In this document: piece by piece, positions 46,821-57,731 of the stretch
Layout of the letters: each line of letters opens with the position of its first letter
How positions within the stretch are numbered: the first letter of the stretch is position 1
Origin: Trichoderma breve
Taxonomy: Eukaryota; Ascomycota; Sordariomycetes; Hypocreales; Hypocreaceae
Direction: 5' to 3'
Length of the DNA stretch: 64,000 bases
Assembly: GCF_028502605.1 (NCBI RefSeq)
Contig: NC_079236.1
Location: forward strand, 3,286,001-3,350,000
Made by a program: the position numbers and the translations under genes
The notes under the pieces: generated by a model
The model's input: only the letters and a program-made list of their open reading frames with translations
Database searches by the model: none
Told to the model about the DNA's origin: nothing

Positions 46821-48495
46821 GCTGCAGGGATCTGGGGGCTTCCCGTGCTGACTATAGACCAAACTCCTACAACAAGACCAAGTGCCTTGTTGACAAAAAG
46901 TGAAGCTCCTAAGAATGAGTTTGCGCTTCTTCTCCTGCGGCTTAGGCTCGCTCGCCAATGTCCTTAATCACTTTGACCTTGTCAATGGACTCACTCGGTC
47001 AAATGCAGCATAGCTATGTCACACGCGACAATGGTATTTTGTTAGATATCGGGGTCTACAATAATAAAAGCAGCGAAAAGTATCTCCTGTAGGTTGTTGA
47101 TATTAGACTGGGTGTTCCAATTATCTCCTTGGGGTTGGCTACCCACGATGTCGTGCTCAGAGGCCATGGCGCGCAGAGCCAGCGTTGGTGAATACACGCT
47201 GCACGGTGGACAGAAGCAGCTTCATATTACATGAGTCCAACAAGTATATTCTTAGCGTTGGCTTCTCAATGTTAATACTTGCTTAGGTCTCCCTAAACGA
47301 TCCATTTCAATAACAAGCATGATAGACCTTTCATCATGGAAGCCGCCCTCGTTCACTGGCTTGTATCAGATGCTAAACGGACGCTCCAAGTCTCAGATAC
47401 GATCCCTTACTATTGCCAGCCTCTTATTGACAGCCGATGATGTTTCCCGACTCATTGTTGAACTGTATATAGTCATCCAACTTTAGGTAAATAGGTTACT
47501 TAACCCATTTTTGTACTAGTATCTAGACCCGTCGTAAGTTTACGCGCAGATGGAGAACAGAGACGAGCTACTGGCGAGAATGGAGTAGAAGAAGTCTCTG
47601 AACGGAAGAAGCCTGGGTAAATTTATATAATGGACTACATTAGAAACCACGGCAAACATGGGGAGACCGCCTTGCTTAAGAAGGCTTCACAGTGCCGCCT
47701 GGAAGCTTTTACAGCGCATATAGATCAGATGTTCCTGTGAAATATATTGTAGTGTTGTCTTATGTATATCCACTGACGTTCAGAAAGCTGAAACCATTAG
47801 CTATGATAGGTACGTGACAAGACCCGAAAAAGCCTCAGTATGCAATCTCAACGCCATTTATACATCGCCTTAATACCTGATTATATACATGGTTTCCTTC
47901 CTCTAACACTCCGCCAGCGATTCCACTGGAAGCCTCATTGCTCTAACACCCACCCTGTTTCCCTTACAGCTGTGCTCTGCTCACCTTGGTAGCAGTTTAT
48001 GATCCGAAGTCTGGGGCTAGGTGTAGCTAGTTCTGACATTATCAAGCATATTTGATACAACTCCCCCCCGGACCAGACTACGGTGGCTTCACGCCTACTT
48101 GATAGTGCGCTCCGTTTATGTGGCCTCCAACTACGTTTACACACTCCTGGTACAGAGAGCATAGCAATTGTATCCCAATCGCCGTTGCATCGAGCTATCC
48201 GCCGCGTACATCTATGTCCGAAACGCTCCAGTAGTACATGAGTACATGCGATTGGATGTGTATACCTGGTAGTTCTACCTTAGTCACACCGTTTCATGTC
48301 TTATGTTCTATTTCATTGGGGGGTTTTGCTATTATCCTCCTACGTCTTTCTGTTCGTAGGTCCATGATTATCTCAACACTTTACTTGCTGTTGTGTATGT
48401 AGATGGTCCTTACCCCTTAAGTACAAAGTGCATGTATCACACTAGCACAAGGCTCTAGGGCCGGGCCGTCAAAAGCCGGCGGCCGTTAGCGCGAC

Positions 48496-49109
48496 TCACT
48501 TCATCCCATTGAGCGCGAGTCCAACCCAAGTAGCTGTATCCATCTTGTTTCTATATGGCTGGATATAAGAAAGGACTTTATTTACCAGCAAAAGGGTGGC
48601 CTGGTCGCCGCGTTGATCATTAACGTTATGTAGCTCAACATACTGATCTAAATTTCGAGACTTACCTTCGAGGCTAACTTTGGCAGTAGCTGATGTACAC
48701 TCAATTTGTGGCGATTTAATTGGCCATAATCCTGGGATGCCCTTTCCATAACCCACTCACTAAATAAGTGCGTTGAAAATAAGTAGGTTTTGTCTCAAAT
48801 TTACTATGTAAATTTGAGACAAAACCTACTTATTTTTTGAGTGGCTTTTTGAACCCCACCCAGTTTGGCCCAATCATAGCCATCTCCAGTCTCGTAATAC
48901 GCTTGTGAAGCCTCCTGAGGACACACACGGCGGCCGCCTCCTCCTCTCATCTCTCGAAGCAAGTCAGCGGAGAATTGCCACATAGGACTGACTAGCGGAA
49001 GATCACTGTAGAACGAATTATGTCTTGTCACCTGTGAATAGCCAGCTACAATAGCAATATTGTTAGGCCAGAGACTCGGAGGAAATCTCGACCCCCCCCC
49101 CCCTTCCAT
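48496..49109 (-). other. Possible relic gene interrupted by a hairpin
   Basis: On the minus strand 49109-48837 reads as protein-like sequence (for example Y-S-Q-V-T-R-H-N-S-F-Y-S-D-L-P-L). After the hairpin, 48768-48680 reads E-W-V-M-E-R-A-S-Q-D-Y-G-Q-L-N-R-H-K and ends at AAG followed by a good GTAAGT donor. A further frame ends V-L-S-Y-I-Q-P-Y-R-N-K-M-D-T-A-T-W-V-G-L at a stop at 48496. I recognise no family, and the pieces are not provably one gene. Confidence 0.3.
48776..48836. repeat. Perfect 29-bp inverted repeat with 3-nt loop
   Basis: The left arm is 48776-48804, the loop is TAT, and the right arm 48808-48836 is the exact reverse complement, including the core GTAGGTTTTGTCTCAAATTTAC. 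A perfect 61-bp palindrome is far beyond chance and suggests a recent foldback insertion or a template-switch inversion. Confidence 0.92.
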
Positions 49110-49339
49110 GGCCTTGAGAGTTTTGGGGCTGTCAGCTTCAAGGCATATATCACTGCTGCTGCCATCTTAATCATCTCTTTCTAAGTCATTAACATCATCT
49201 CATTATAAGAAGAGATGAAGTCGAAAAGTAATATCCACATCATTCATAGATACATATCACACATATATAGATAAAGAATTACTGACGAGTTCTATGGATG
49301 TGCACCCTTGCAGGCAGCAGCACAGTTCTTCATTGGCTT

Positions 49340-49875
49340 CTAGTTTCCATGAGGAGGGTCGCCACTTGAGCAGAATTGAGTGTCAAAGTTACACAGTTCT
49401 TCAGCCATACGCTCTTCTGATTCAACAGAGCTGCGTGCTGGCCTATATCCTAGCGTATAATTTTCATCCGACAGGTAACGCATAAGGCTGTAGGAGAGAT
49501 CCCTCTTCTCAGCAGATTGAGTGACTGACTGGGCGTCGTTTATGATGGCCGAGGCCTCTTTGTTACTAACAATCATCTTGTTAGCTCTTTACTATGTATA
49601 TAGCGAAGAGACAATCACGTCCCAAGGCCTCAGATGTATCATGGGCCTGATCCAGAGGATCTCAAAGACGTCTTTGCTATGCACTCTGTCTGAGATTGAT
49701 CTGCAATTAACTGGACGAAGCAAGAGCACTATGCAATGCATTTGCAGCACGCATAAGAGGAAGCAATGGTCTATTATGGAAAGAAAAGAGAGAGATGAGA
49801 AAGGGGGAAAAGATTCCGAAACACTACCTACATGTTGCTGCCATTGGAAGCACGACGCGTTGATGAACCGGACAT
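49340..49875 (-). CDS. Small two-exon array protein, copy 13
   Basis: Exon 1 is 49875-49832 (44 nt), the intron is 266 nt (GTAGGT donor; GCTAAC branch site, TTGTTAG acceptor), and exon 2 is 49565-49340; the product has 89 residues. The N-terminus is M-S-G-S-S-T-R-R-A-S-N-G-S-N-I. Exon 2 has L-S-Y-S-L-M-R-Y-L-S-D-E-N-Y, G-Y-R-P-A-R-S-S-V-E-S-E-E-R-M-A-E-E-L-C-N-F-D-T-Q-F-C-S-S-G-D-P-P-H-G-N. Two substitutions fall in the first block (M for D, Y for F). The intact S-S-G-D-P-P-H-G-N tail is what copy 11 has lost by frameshift. An in-frame ATG starts 9 nt before the spliced exon 2. Confidence 0.77.
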
Positions 49876-52528
49876 AGCGACAAACGAATAGTTGGCGAAA
49901 AATTTCCCGTCTCTATTTGTGTTACCCACTGCGACACCAACTCTTGGAACCTTGGCTGACAATCTTCTCGGAATATAATAAGGATTGTTAGTGAAAACGA
50001 AGAGAAAAATCCACAGTCACTTTGCTAATAAATAATTCCTGCAGATAACAAAGGGGCTGCTGCTTACAGTACGGCACGAGGGAAACTGGTTTGCTAGACA
50101 GTGCAGGGATCTGTTAGGCGGGGAAGAAAAAAGAGAGCAATTGAAGGTGCGCCTATGATGCAAATACGCAATACGCACACACATACGGAGTATCGGACCG
50201 TACGTTATATACATGATGAGCCATCCTATGACAAGCTCATGTAATATCACAAGGCGGTGCCCTCGACGTACTATCGACCCAAGGCAGCAGTCCTTTCGAG
50301 TTGAGCAACGAAATTCCACAAGATGAAGCAAAGAGAATAAAGCCAAAGTATAAAAGACAGAAACCACAATGTAATCAATCACTCGTTGTCTAGGACGCCA
50401 GAGTCCCACGTCGCTATAGCAGTAATACAGTTTCCTATTGTTTTGGAAGTTTGGAAAGCGACGTAAGTCTAGACATGGAGATGCTATAAGATGTGATAAT
50501 GGGATAATAAATGATAATAATGGGGATGATTAATTGAAAGACAAAGAATTACTAAACAAGTCGTATATTTATATATATTTTGTGTAGTTTTTCCACATCA
50601 GAGGCGAATCGACCCACGGGCATCCGGAAACACGGAAAAAATGCAATACAAACCCAAAGAAAGTTTCATCTGCATCTGCACCTTCATCACACACACGTGT
50701 TAGTCTCGGTAATAACCGTTGTCTTCGTTTAGGGCTAATACATTAGATACTTGCATCTAGGCGTACGTGCCTCAAGGGCCAGGGGCATCTCCATGCAGAA
50801 GAGAAGCTCGGGTCATTTCATCTCTCTGGATGTGCTACCCATCAATATCTCCTTCAACTTGGATATTGCACCATATCTACATATATAGGTACCCTGCTCC
50901 TACCACTATACACTTTAATGTTAACAGTACTCATATTAGCTTTTCTCATCTATTCCTTCATACACTAATACAGCTCTGGGGCATCGACTCCGCGTATCTG
51001 CCTCATCGGTATAACCGGCTATGTAGGTAATAAAATCGCACTATGCTGAGACCAGCCTTTCCGGTGAGATATGCACTCCGCAAATGGGTTGCCTAGTGCT
51101 AATGCATGAGCCTGCTTAGACGTATTGATCACATTGAAGCATGAGATTGTGACACGGGTTAAGGTCGTACGTGACCTATATCTTATAAAAACTAAGGCAA
51201 CACGTTAGAGAGGGAGGCGAACTACAAGGCATTTACGCACGGGAAGAGCTGGGCCAAACCATAGACCGTCAAGGATTGTCTGGTTCTAAATATGTAGTTT
51301 GTATCTGATGTACGTGTTACCAAACGATTCTTATGGTACTAGTCTGCGGCCGCAAGTGGGCGCCCCCAATGTTTGGGCGTGTTAGCGGTTCAGGCAATAT
51401 GAAGGCAGCCCGCGTACACATATACTGATACTGCTCGCATTCTGAAGCCGTACAGCTCCTCCTGTGACTAGTCCAGTACCTGATAGTCGGCTTGTGGGGA
51501 TAGGTACACGTATATATGGACTAGTGCAAGCGACGCTACACAAGTCAAAGCAAAGGTAGCCAAAATACATATAATCCTGCTGGGCTGTTGTGTTACAGGC
51601 CCAAAAGAGTCCACCAATGGTCTTGAGCGGGTTCTAAACCAATAACGAGGGGCAATCTGAGGAAAATTAGACGAGCCCGGCTGCCTAGTCGGTCCATATA
51701 GGAGCGACGGAGGTGGCTCCGGGCTGCCCTCCTTTGCGTTTGTCGCCTTTGTTGCCTTGTGTGTGGAGAAGGGACCCTTGTTCTTTTTTTTTTTTTCGTG
51801 ATGTGACGAGAAAGCCACACCGGTAAAGGTGACACCGAACCTTTGTCTATGCGTCAGACAGTCGCACTGCGTGCGGTGGACATCTTTTTTAGAGACAATT
51901 CCGCAATATCTCATCATTACCCAAAACCAAAAGCACAAGGGGTTTGCGATGCTTGCCTGTGGAGCTTAGGGTGACTGCATTATGGTAATACAACTTAATG
52001 CGTAGTGAGGCTGAAGTCGTTATATGCCATTGTTCGACCCATAAGGGAACAGCATTAGGTTGTAAACTATTGAATGCAAGAGGATCCAAAAGAAAAGTGC
52101 CAATGCACTGCTTCTCGCCCTACGCTTACAAATATATATATAATAGCTCTTGTATATTACCTAGGGGCCAATGTTGAATCCCGGCGACAGAAGGGAAAGG
52201 CAGAAGCTAATGAGAATATTTAATTAGTAGGAATAGTAGAGCGAGCATGATATAGCAGCAAGACATCCTAGTGGTTACAGGCTACTTTGTAAGCACAAAC
52301 TCACAACTGACCGACGATAGGGTCAAAAAAGGGTGCTAGTTGGGCATTGGACTGGGTCTATGATCATTTCAAGTTTGGGCACAGATAGTTGTTGACAAGA
52401 ACAAGTCCAATGTTTGTACTTGAATAGCCATACTATAACGCATCACATATCTACATAACGAAGTCTGTATACACAAGCATATATATCTCCAATCGGTTGC
52501 ATATTCGCATACACCCATGTGCAGCGGC
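49876..52528. other. Spacer between copies 13 and 14
   Basis: About 2.65 kb, no supported gene. A 156-codon minus frame (51468-51938) includes a lysine run created by a poly-T tract and is not convincing. Confidence 0.5.
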
Positions 52529-53059
52529 CTAGTTTCCAAGCCTATAGCTGCGCTGTACAGCGTTGTTGTTCGAGGAAAATTTAGTTTCGAAATTGCGCAG
52601 CTCTTCAAGCGTACGCTTTTCCGCTTCGGCCGGAGTCTGTACTGGTGCATAACCTATTGTGTGACTTGGCTCTGCAAGGAACCGTTTGAGGCTGTACAAG
52701 GAACTGTGGTCGTCAGACGAACCGGTGATGCTGGTAGCAGTTTTAGCGTTGATTCTGTCATAAATTAGTATTTTCTGGTCGTGCCTGAAAAGTTTTAAGA
52801 CATATGTTATAGTATATATGTAAACTTGCCAAGCCTTCTGTGCCATGATATCGATTATGAGCGGATAGCGAGAATATTACCTCTGTACTGGGAGATAGCT
52901 ATAAACAAAGGCCAGAGAAATATAGACGTAAATGTACCCGTTCCATCCATGACAGGGACAAGTCTCACTAAAATAAGGAAAGGGATAAATGAAGCATTCT
53001 CTAAAAAATACTCACACATTGCTACCGTTATAGGCGACACGAGTTGATAATTCGGACAT
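52529..53059 (-). CDS. Small two-exon array protein, copy 14 (best reference copy)
   Basis: Exon 1 is 53059-53016 (44 nt), the intron is 261 nt (GTGAGT donor; TACTAAT branch site, ATGACAG acceptor), and exon 2 is 52754-52529; the product has 89 residues. The N-terminus M-S-E-L-S-T-R-V-A-Y-N-G-S-N-V is the fullest form of the exon 1 block. Exon 2 opens I-N-A-K-T-A-T-S-I-T-G-S-S, then S-L-Y-S-L-K-R-F-L-A-E-P-S-H-T, G-Y-A-P-V-Q-T-P-A-E-A-E-K-R-T-L-E-E-L-R-N-F-E-T-K-F-S-S-N-N-N. There is no signal peptide, membrane segment or cysteine pattern, so an intracellular helical protein is the simplest reading. I use this copy as the family reference because both blocks are intact and the splice signals are strong. 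An alternative AAACTTTTCAG acceptor lies upstream but is out of phase. Confidence 0.82.
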
Positions 53060-54301
53060 GTTAAAGAAGATGTGTACAAAAGATAAACGGTTGAAGAGTG
53101 TTAAAGGTGCAGGACCGAGGTAGAAAATGACAATGCCACTGACAAGAGAGGAGATGGTGATAGCAATTGATGAAGAGGCCAGACGGAAGACAGTATTTAA
53201 GATACGCGGAACAGTTGATATGCTCTGGGCCACTGAGGGGTTCTCTCGCGATAGGATCTCATCCTTTGACTTTCGACAAGGATGAATTGACCTATGGATA
53301 AATACAACAGATTATGACATTCATAGTCAGCTAGTTGCCTGAGTCAATTAATATGAAGTATGAGCGAAAGACTGAATCATGTTTGTGGTTAAGCCAATGA
53401 ACAATGAATCATGCTTATAGCCATCCCGAGATTCAATTTCGCCGCGCATAAGTGTCGTTTGGCTCTTTGCATACTACGGCCATTCTCTGAGCCTAGCAGG
53501 AATTAATCGGAGATATTCCTCCGTCTACTGTGAACCAATCGGCGTAGGTTATATGAGGTATAAAAGAGCTTAAGGTCAGGATGGTAGTACACATACCGAA
53601 CTTTTGGGTGTCATGCTAACGTGAGGAAGTCACATGTAGCCAATTAGTTATCCCGTCGAAAACAGGGCTAATTCTGGGAATACCTACTGTACAGCCTTTA
53701 GAGGGAATATGGTAGTACAAACTTGCTTTCTACAGATACCTACCTGAAGTTTCTGCGGAGACAGAATGCCGAATGCCGCAAAGGGGCTACATACGTGTAC
53801 ATGTAAGGCAGAAAGGTCAAGACAGTCATATGTCTGCTGGTTGTGCCAGGTGTTTATGGCGGCGCCACACAGCCACGCTGCGTGCTCCTTAGTACAGCCC
53901 AATGCGGCTTGATGCAAGGATCTTTGGTTTGGCGATTTCTTTTTAAGGTTAAATGGATAGTTCGTTTAACCATAAAATGTATTCGGTGGAGAAATAATCT
54001 TTATGTTAGTTCTTCGAGAGGAGTCGTATTACGGACCTACACGAAAACGGATATACCCAATCTCGCGTTTGGGAATATAGTCACTTCACTTCGACCCATT
54101 GGGCTCGCGTAGATGCGCCAAGATCCTACAGTTTTCACGTGGCAGGCTCAGCCTCGCCCATGATAAGAGAGTCCAAGCATATCACGCCGTCCTTGTTCCA
54201 TCGCTCTTTGGAAGAGAGATGAGTATTTATAAACTCTCTTCCCCCTTGTTCCCTACTAGCAATTTGGGTTTGTCGCCTCTTACTTCAATCATCCAGCAAA
54301 G
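53060..54301. other. Spacer right of copy 14
   Basis: About 1.2 kb without a supported gene. A weak TTAAATAC element on the minus strand near 53193-53200 lies at the position of the copy 14 promoter. Confidence 0.5.
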
Positions 54302-55444
54302 ATGAATGCTACTAATTTCACTCCTGTTTATTTGGACAATACCGAGTTCTTTATGAACTCGAGCAATGTCGTTAATCTCTCTTGGCCGAGAGTGTCGGAG
54401 GCATTTGTCAAGCCCTTGACATCACACGTAACTTCTTTCCCCGGCTACAATTGGACTGAGCCTTATCCAGGAAAGAAGCATCATTGACGAAGTTCACACG
54501 ATGGGCTTGATGATATCTGATGACTTTTTCATGGATGAAGCCGCTGGGAACAAGTCGACCACCGTCCTGACGGGGTTCACCTTTAACATCCCCAAGGGGA
54601 TGAAGTCTAATGGAAAAGCTTTGCCCATGCACCCTTCATGGTACATCTGCCGCCACATCTTCATCTCGACAAATGCCAAGATAAAGGAATCTGGAGATGA
54701 AAACACCTGTGACGCACTCCCCTTGGATTGCAAGAATGACCTCGCCGCTGCTTTGACTGACGACTGGGGCTATAAGAATAAGGATTCTATGTGCTCCCAG
54801 CGCATAGCTGATCCTATTCCTCAAAGTTGCGTCGGCACATTCGGATTCTCTCGCCAAGATATTTTGAGTATGTATACTAAGAGCACACGCAAATTGCAGC
54901 CTTTTCTGACTACTTCTTAGCTATCAACAGCACTTCTCTGGCGGATCCGATGCTTGGGCCTCTGCAGACAAACTCAAACCCGCAGCAATACGGCTGGCGT
55001 ATTGGAACTGGCTAGCATGACCATCTTGATCCCGTTGCCCGAGAACTGGCCTACAATAGGACCTACCTCGTGGCTACAGTTTGGGGCTTCAGCAGGGGAA
55101 TGGATCCTACGCCTGAAAGAATCCCTAGAGTTACTTGGGCTTGCATGTCTGGTGGAGATCCTTGGAGGGATCCCGTTCTTCATCATTATCCTGATCCTCC
55201 TCCGCATTTACATGACAATTCCACATCTACCAGGACGCCTTCATCTGCTACCACATCTAGCGGGACAGGTACCTCGGCCACGACCTCTAGTGAGACGGCT
55301 TCATCTACCACCACGTCGAGCGGGGCAGCTTCGTCTACCACCACTACGTCTGGCGGATCGATTTCAACCAAGTTGGATATGCAAATTATATATGTACTCA
55401 TTGCAATGTTGATGGCAGGCTTTGTTTTGGGAGACTATGCTTGA
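54302..55444 (+). pseudogene. Broken GPI-type surface protein gene
   Basis: Three colinear coding blocks are visible. Block 1 (54302-54487) starts M-N-A-T-N-F-T-P-V-Y-L-D-N-T-E-F-F and ends in a stop just past N-W-T-E-P-Y-P-G-K. Block 2, in another frame, continues at about 54477 with S-I-I-D-E-V-H-T-M-G-L-M-I-S-D-D and W-Y-I-C-R-H-I-F. A single extra base near 54476 would explain the break; alternatively a 43-nt intron (54428-54470) restores phase. A clear intron follows (54868-54920, GTATGT donor, CTGAC branch site, TTAG acceptor). Block 3 then meets an in-frame TAG at 55013-55015 after Q-Y-G-W-R-I-G-T-G. It remains open after that through N-R-T-Y-L-V-A-T-V-W-G-F-S, a Ser/Thr-rich stalk and a C-terminal hydrophobic tail typical of GPI anchoring. 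No signal peptide precedes block 1. The stop makes a pseudogene call likely; sequencing error or a recoded stop is less likely. Confidence 0.72.
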
Positions 55445-56157
55445 TTTGTACTCACCAAGACGTTAGTTTAAATGTTGTTCAGATGGAAGCTGAAATCTAC
55501 CTGTATATTGCGCGGATGTAGTTGAGTCTAGTTGTTAGTAATGCTGGGACATGATGCCAGACTGTGTCTCGCTATTCGTCAAGATCGAACACAGCCGCAG
55601 CATCATATCCAATTCCGATATAATGATTAAGTTCTGTAGCCATTTTGTTGATTATTTTCGTGGGTGTATCATCAGATACTCGTGCGAACTTGAACCTATT
55701 TCCGACCATTGGTATGCGCGATATTTCCACCCTTCGGCGATTTCCACTTTCAAATTGGCTGCGCCTTATAGATAACATTTGTTCCAATGCCATTTCTTGC
55801 ACTGCCTCTGATACTATCCGCGAACAGCTCAGCTGAAACAACCAATGCCAAGTAGGCTAAGTGAGTGTTAGTGGCATGTCCAATGCATGTTAGTCTTACG
55901 AGTGACGGATACAACGGCTAGATTTCATCAAACAAGGCGGACAGTTCTTCGTGGGCATCTTCCTGTCTAAACCAACGTGGTAGAGTTTGGCTGGTTAGTA
56001 CATGACACCTTCTTGGCATCTCAAGATTGCTCATAGTGAAGAAAGCATGAGAGCTACGGGTGATCTTTAATGACTAGTAGATAGCTCCGCCAACGTTCTA
56101 CTTTCAGGCCCAGCAAAACTTGTTGTGTATTAATCTATCACAAGTCTTATCTATAAT
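55445..56157. other. Short spacer with two protein-like fragments
   Basis: On the minus strand 56034-55918 encodes a 38-residue frame (M-S-N-L-E-M-P-R-R-C ... D-A-H-E-E-L-S-A-L-F-D-E-I), and 55841-55572 an 89-codon frame without an ATG (R-R-V-E-I-S-R-I-P-M-V-G-N-R-F-K-F). They do not join through an in-phase intron that I can find. They may be relics or separate exons. Confidence 0.3.
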
Positions 56158-57366
56158 TTATGGAATTTCTGGAAGATCAGCATATGTAAGTTTGGTCCTA
56201 AACCAGGGACTGTGACCGCCACGCGGAATACCCATGTCGCGTTCCATGCTAATATCGTCGTCTGCATCACATTCATCGGTGCAAAGAATAAACTGTATCT
56301 TCGGTGTGATTCTTGGTAACTCTTTCTTCGCTTGTATCACCCATGGGTGTCGGTCATTGAACACGTTTGTTTTCTTCGGCTCTTCTTTGTTGTTCATGTA
56401 GAGAATGGCGTGGTCATCCATAAGTGGTGGACTCCAGGCCAAACCTGGATCCCCATCGATTGGAATGAAATGTTTATTGCTATATTTCGCTCGCAGCCAC
56501 GCGTAGGTCATCATAAGCCAATCCACCTTTTCCCTCCAGTTTTGCACTCGACACTTGAAGTCGGGCGCCAAGATGGAGTCAAATTGCTTGCGGACATGGA
56601 GTCTTTTGTTGTTGGAGCGGCGGCCGTTTGTAAAGAGATCATGGAATGCCCTTAGCCTTTTCTCGTCATCGCAATCCACCAGCTGTACGGGCGCATCGAG
56701 AAGTAGGCCGAAGAGACCAGACTCTGCAGCTTGCGCTTCAGTGGCATGAATGCAGATGAAAGCCAAGGTAGCAGATTGAGAAACTCTCGCAAATGGTCTC
56801 TCTGAAATTTTCGCAAACTCATTGTATGGGTCGTCCATACTGGGCATGCCGCGCGGTCTCGCTCTCTCGTAGATTTCAAGATGAGGGTAGTCTGAAAACT
56901 CATCGAGTTCTGGTGGCGGATCCAGGCTGAATTGGAAAAAATACTCTGCTCTCAGCGCAAGCGGCATCATGTCCAATCGACTAAACCCCTCCTCGAAAAA
57001 CTCCATGACGATGTGAATATCATCGCCTTCCCAGCACGACATGCCATTGCAGTTAAGGTTGTAAAAGTCCAGGCGAGGCTGGACCCATATAGGCCCCAGA
57101 TTGAACCAGTAGTCCTGCAAGACCAACTTGCCCCATTTTCTCACTACGCCCCGCGATTCGCGGCAAACGGAGGCAATGAGCGGCAGGGAAGCATTCCGTT
57201 GAGACGATCGCAGAGACCAGCACATCTGCTCTCTTTGGATATCTCCAGAAGAGAGAGGGTCGTCTCTTTGTACGACCCTGTGAGGAAGACAGTTGAACCA
57301 GATTTGCAGACGAATTTCTGGAGGCAGACGGGAAAATTGGTGGAATTCAGTTGACTGAGCTGCCAT
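56158..57366 (-). CDS. 2EXR-domain-type protein
   Basis: Single exon, 402 residues from the ATG at 57366; the frame extends three codons further upstream without a better start. Residues 8-35 read F-H-Q-F-S-R-L-P-P-E-I-R-L-Q-I-W followed by N-C-L-P-H-R-V-V, the F-x-x-L-P-x-E-I-R-x-x-I-W signature of the fungal 2EXR family (an F-box-like N-terminal motif). The remainder is typical of such proteins in length and in its scattered Trp/Tyr, with no catalytic motif I recognise. These genes are greatly expanded in Pezizomycotina and their function is mostly unknown. It lies between the broken surface-protein gene and copy 15. Frames on the plus strand across it are shadows. Confidence 0.85.
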   Translation of the reverse strand: MAAQSTEFHQFSRLPPEIRLQIWFNCLPHRVVQRDDPLSSGDIQREQMCWSLRSSQRNASLPLIASVCRESRGVVRKWGKLVLQDYWFNLGPIWVQPRLDFYNLNCNGMSCWEGDDIHIVMEFFEEGFSRLDMMPLALRAEYFFQFSLDPPPELDEFSDYPHLEIYERARPRGMPSMDDPYNEFAKISERPFARVSQSATLAFICIHATEAQAAESGLFGLLLDAPVQLVDCDDEKRLRAFHDLFTNGRRSNNKRLHVRKQFDSILAPDFKCRVQNWREKVDWLMMTYAWLRAKYSNKHFIPIDGDPGLAWSPPLMDDHAILYMNNKEEPKKTNVFNDRHPWVIQAKKELPRITPKIQFILCTDECDADDDISMERDMGIPRGGHSPWFRTKLTYADLPEIP

Positions 57367-57731
57367 GTTAGGCAAGTATTAGTGTCGGGTATATCCTTTA
57401 GAAGTGATGTTGGGTGGAGATGGGATCGGATCGTTCGAGCGGGGGCGGGGCTTGAGGATCCATAGCTTAAATACATCCCCTGCTCTGATCAACATGACTA
57501 AGCTTTGTAAGATCACATGAGATATGCATAACTCAGATGCATAACAAGGCAGCTTGACACAGGTATTTAAATATAGACATCTCATAACTCAGCTTATCCT
57601 AAGAGTGATTTTCGCAAGATTCTCTTCATAGTAAGGATGTTCTGCCTAAATGCTTGTACATCAATAATTGACCTTTTTATCTGGCCTTCATAAGCTATAC
57701 AATAAGCCAACTATCATGCGATTCTTTACCA
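57367..57731. other. Spacer between the 2EXR gene and copy 15
   Basis: About 365 bp. It must hold the promoter of the 2EXR gene and the 3' end of copy 15. No specific element is evident. Confidence 0.5.

Larger units (their letters stand above)
45614..49339. other. Spacer between copies 12 and 13, repeat-rich
   Basis: About 3.7 kb. It contains a 21-nt A run (45788-45808), the 213-bp-period repeats (45979-46460), a tandem duplication at 46741-46820, and the 29-bp hairpin at 48776-48836 with protein-like frames on both sides. No complete gene is supported. Confidence 0.5.

Noticed and set aside
51468..51938. 156-codon minus frame with a hydrophobic end
   Set aside because: Contains a Lys run from a poly-T tract, starts without context and shows no conserved feature.
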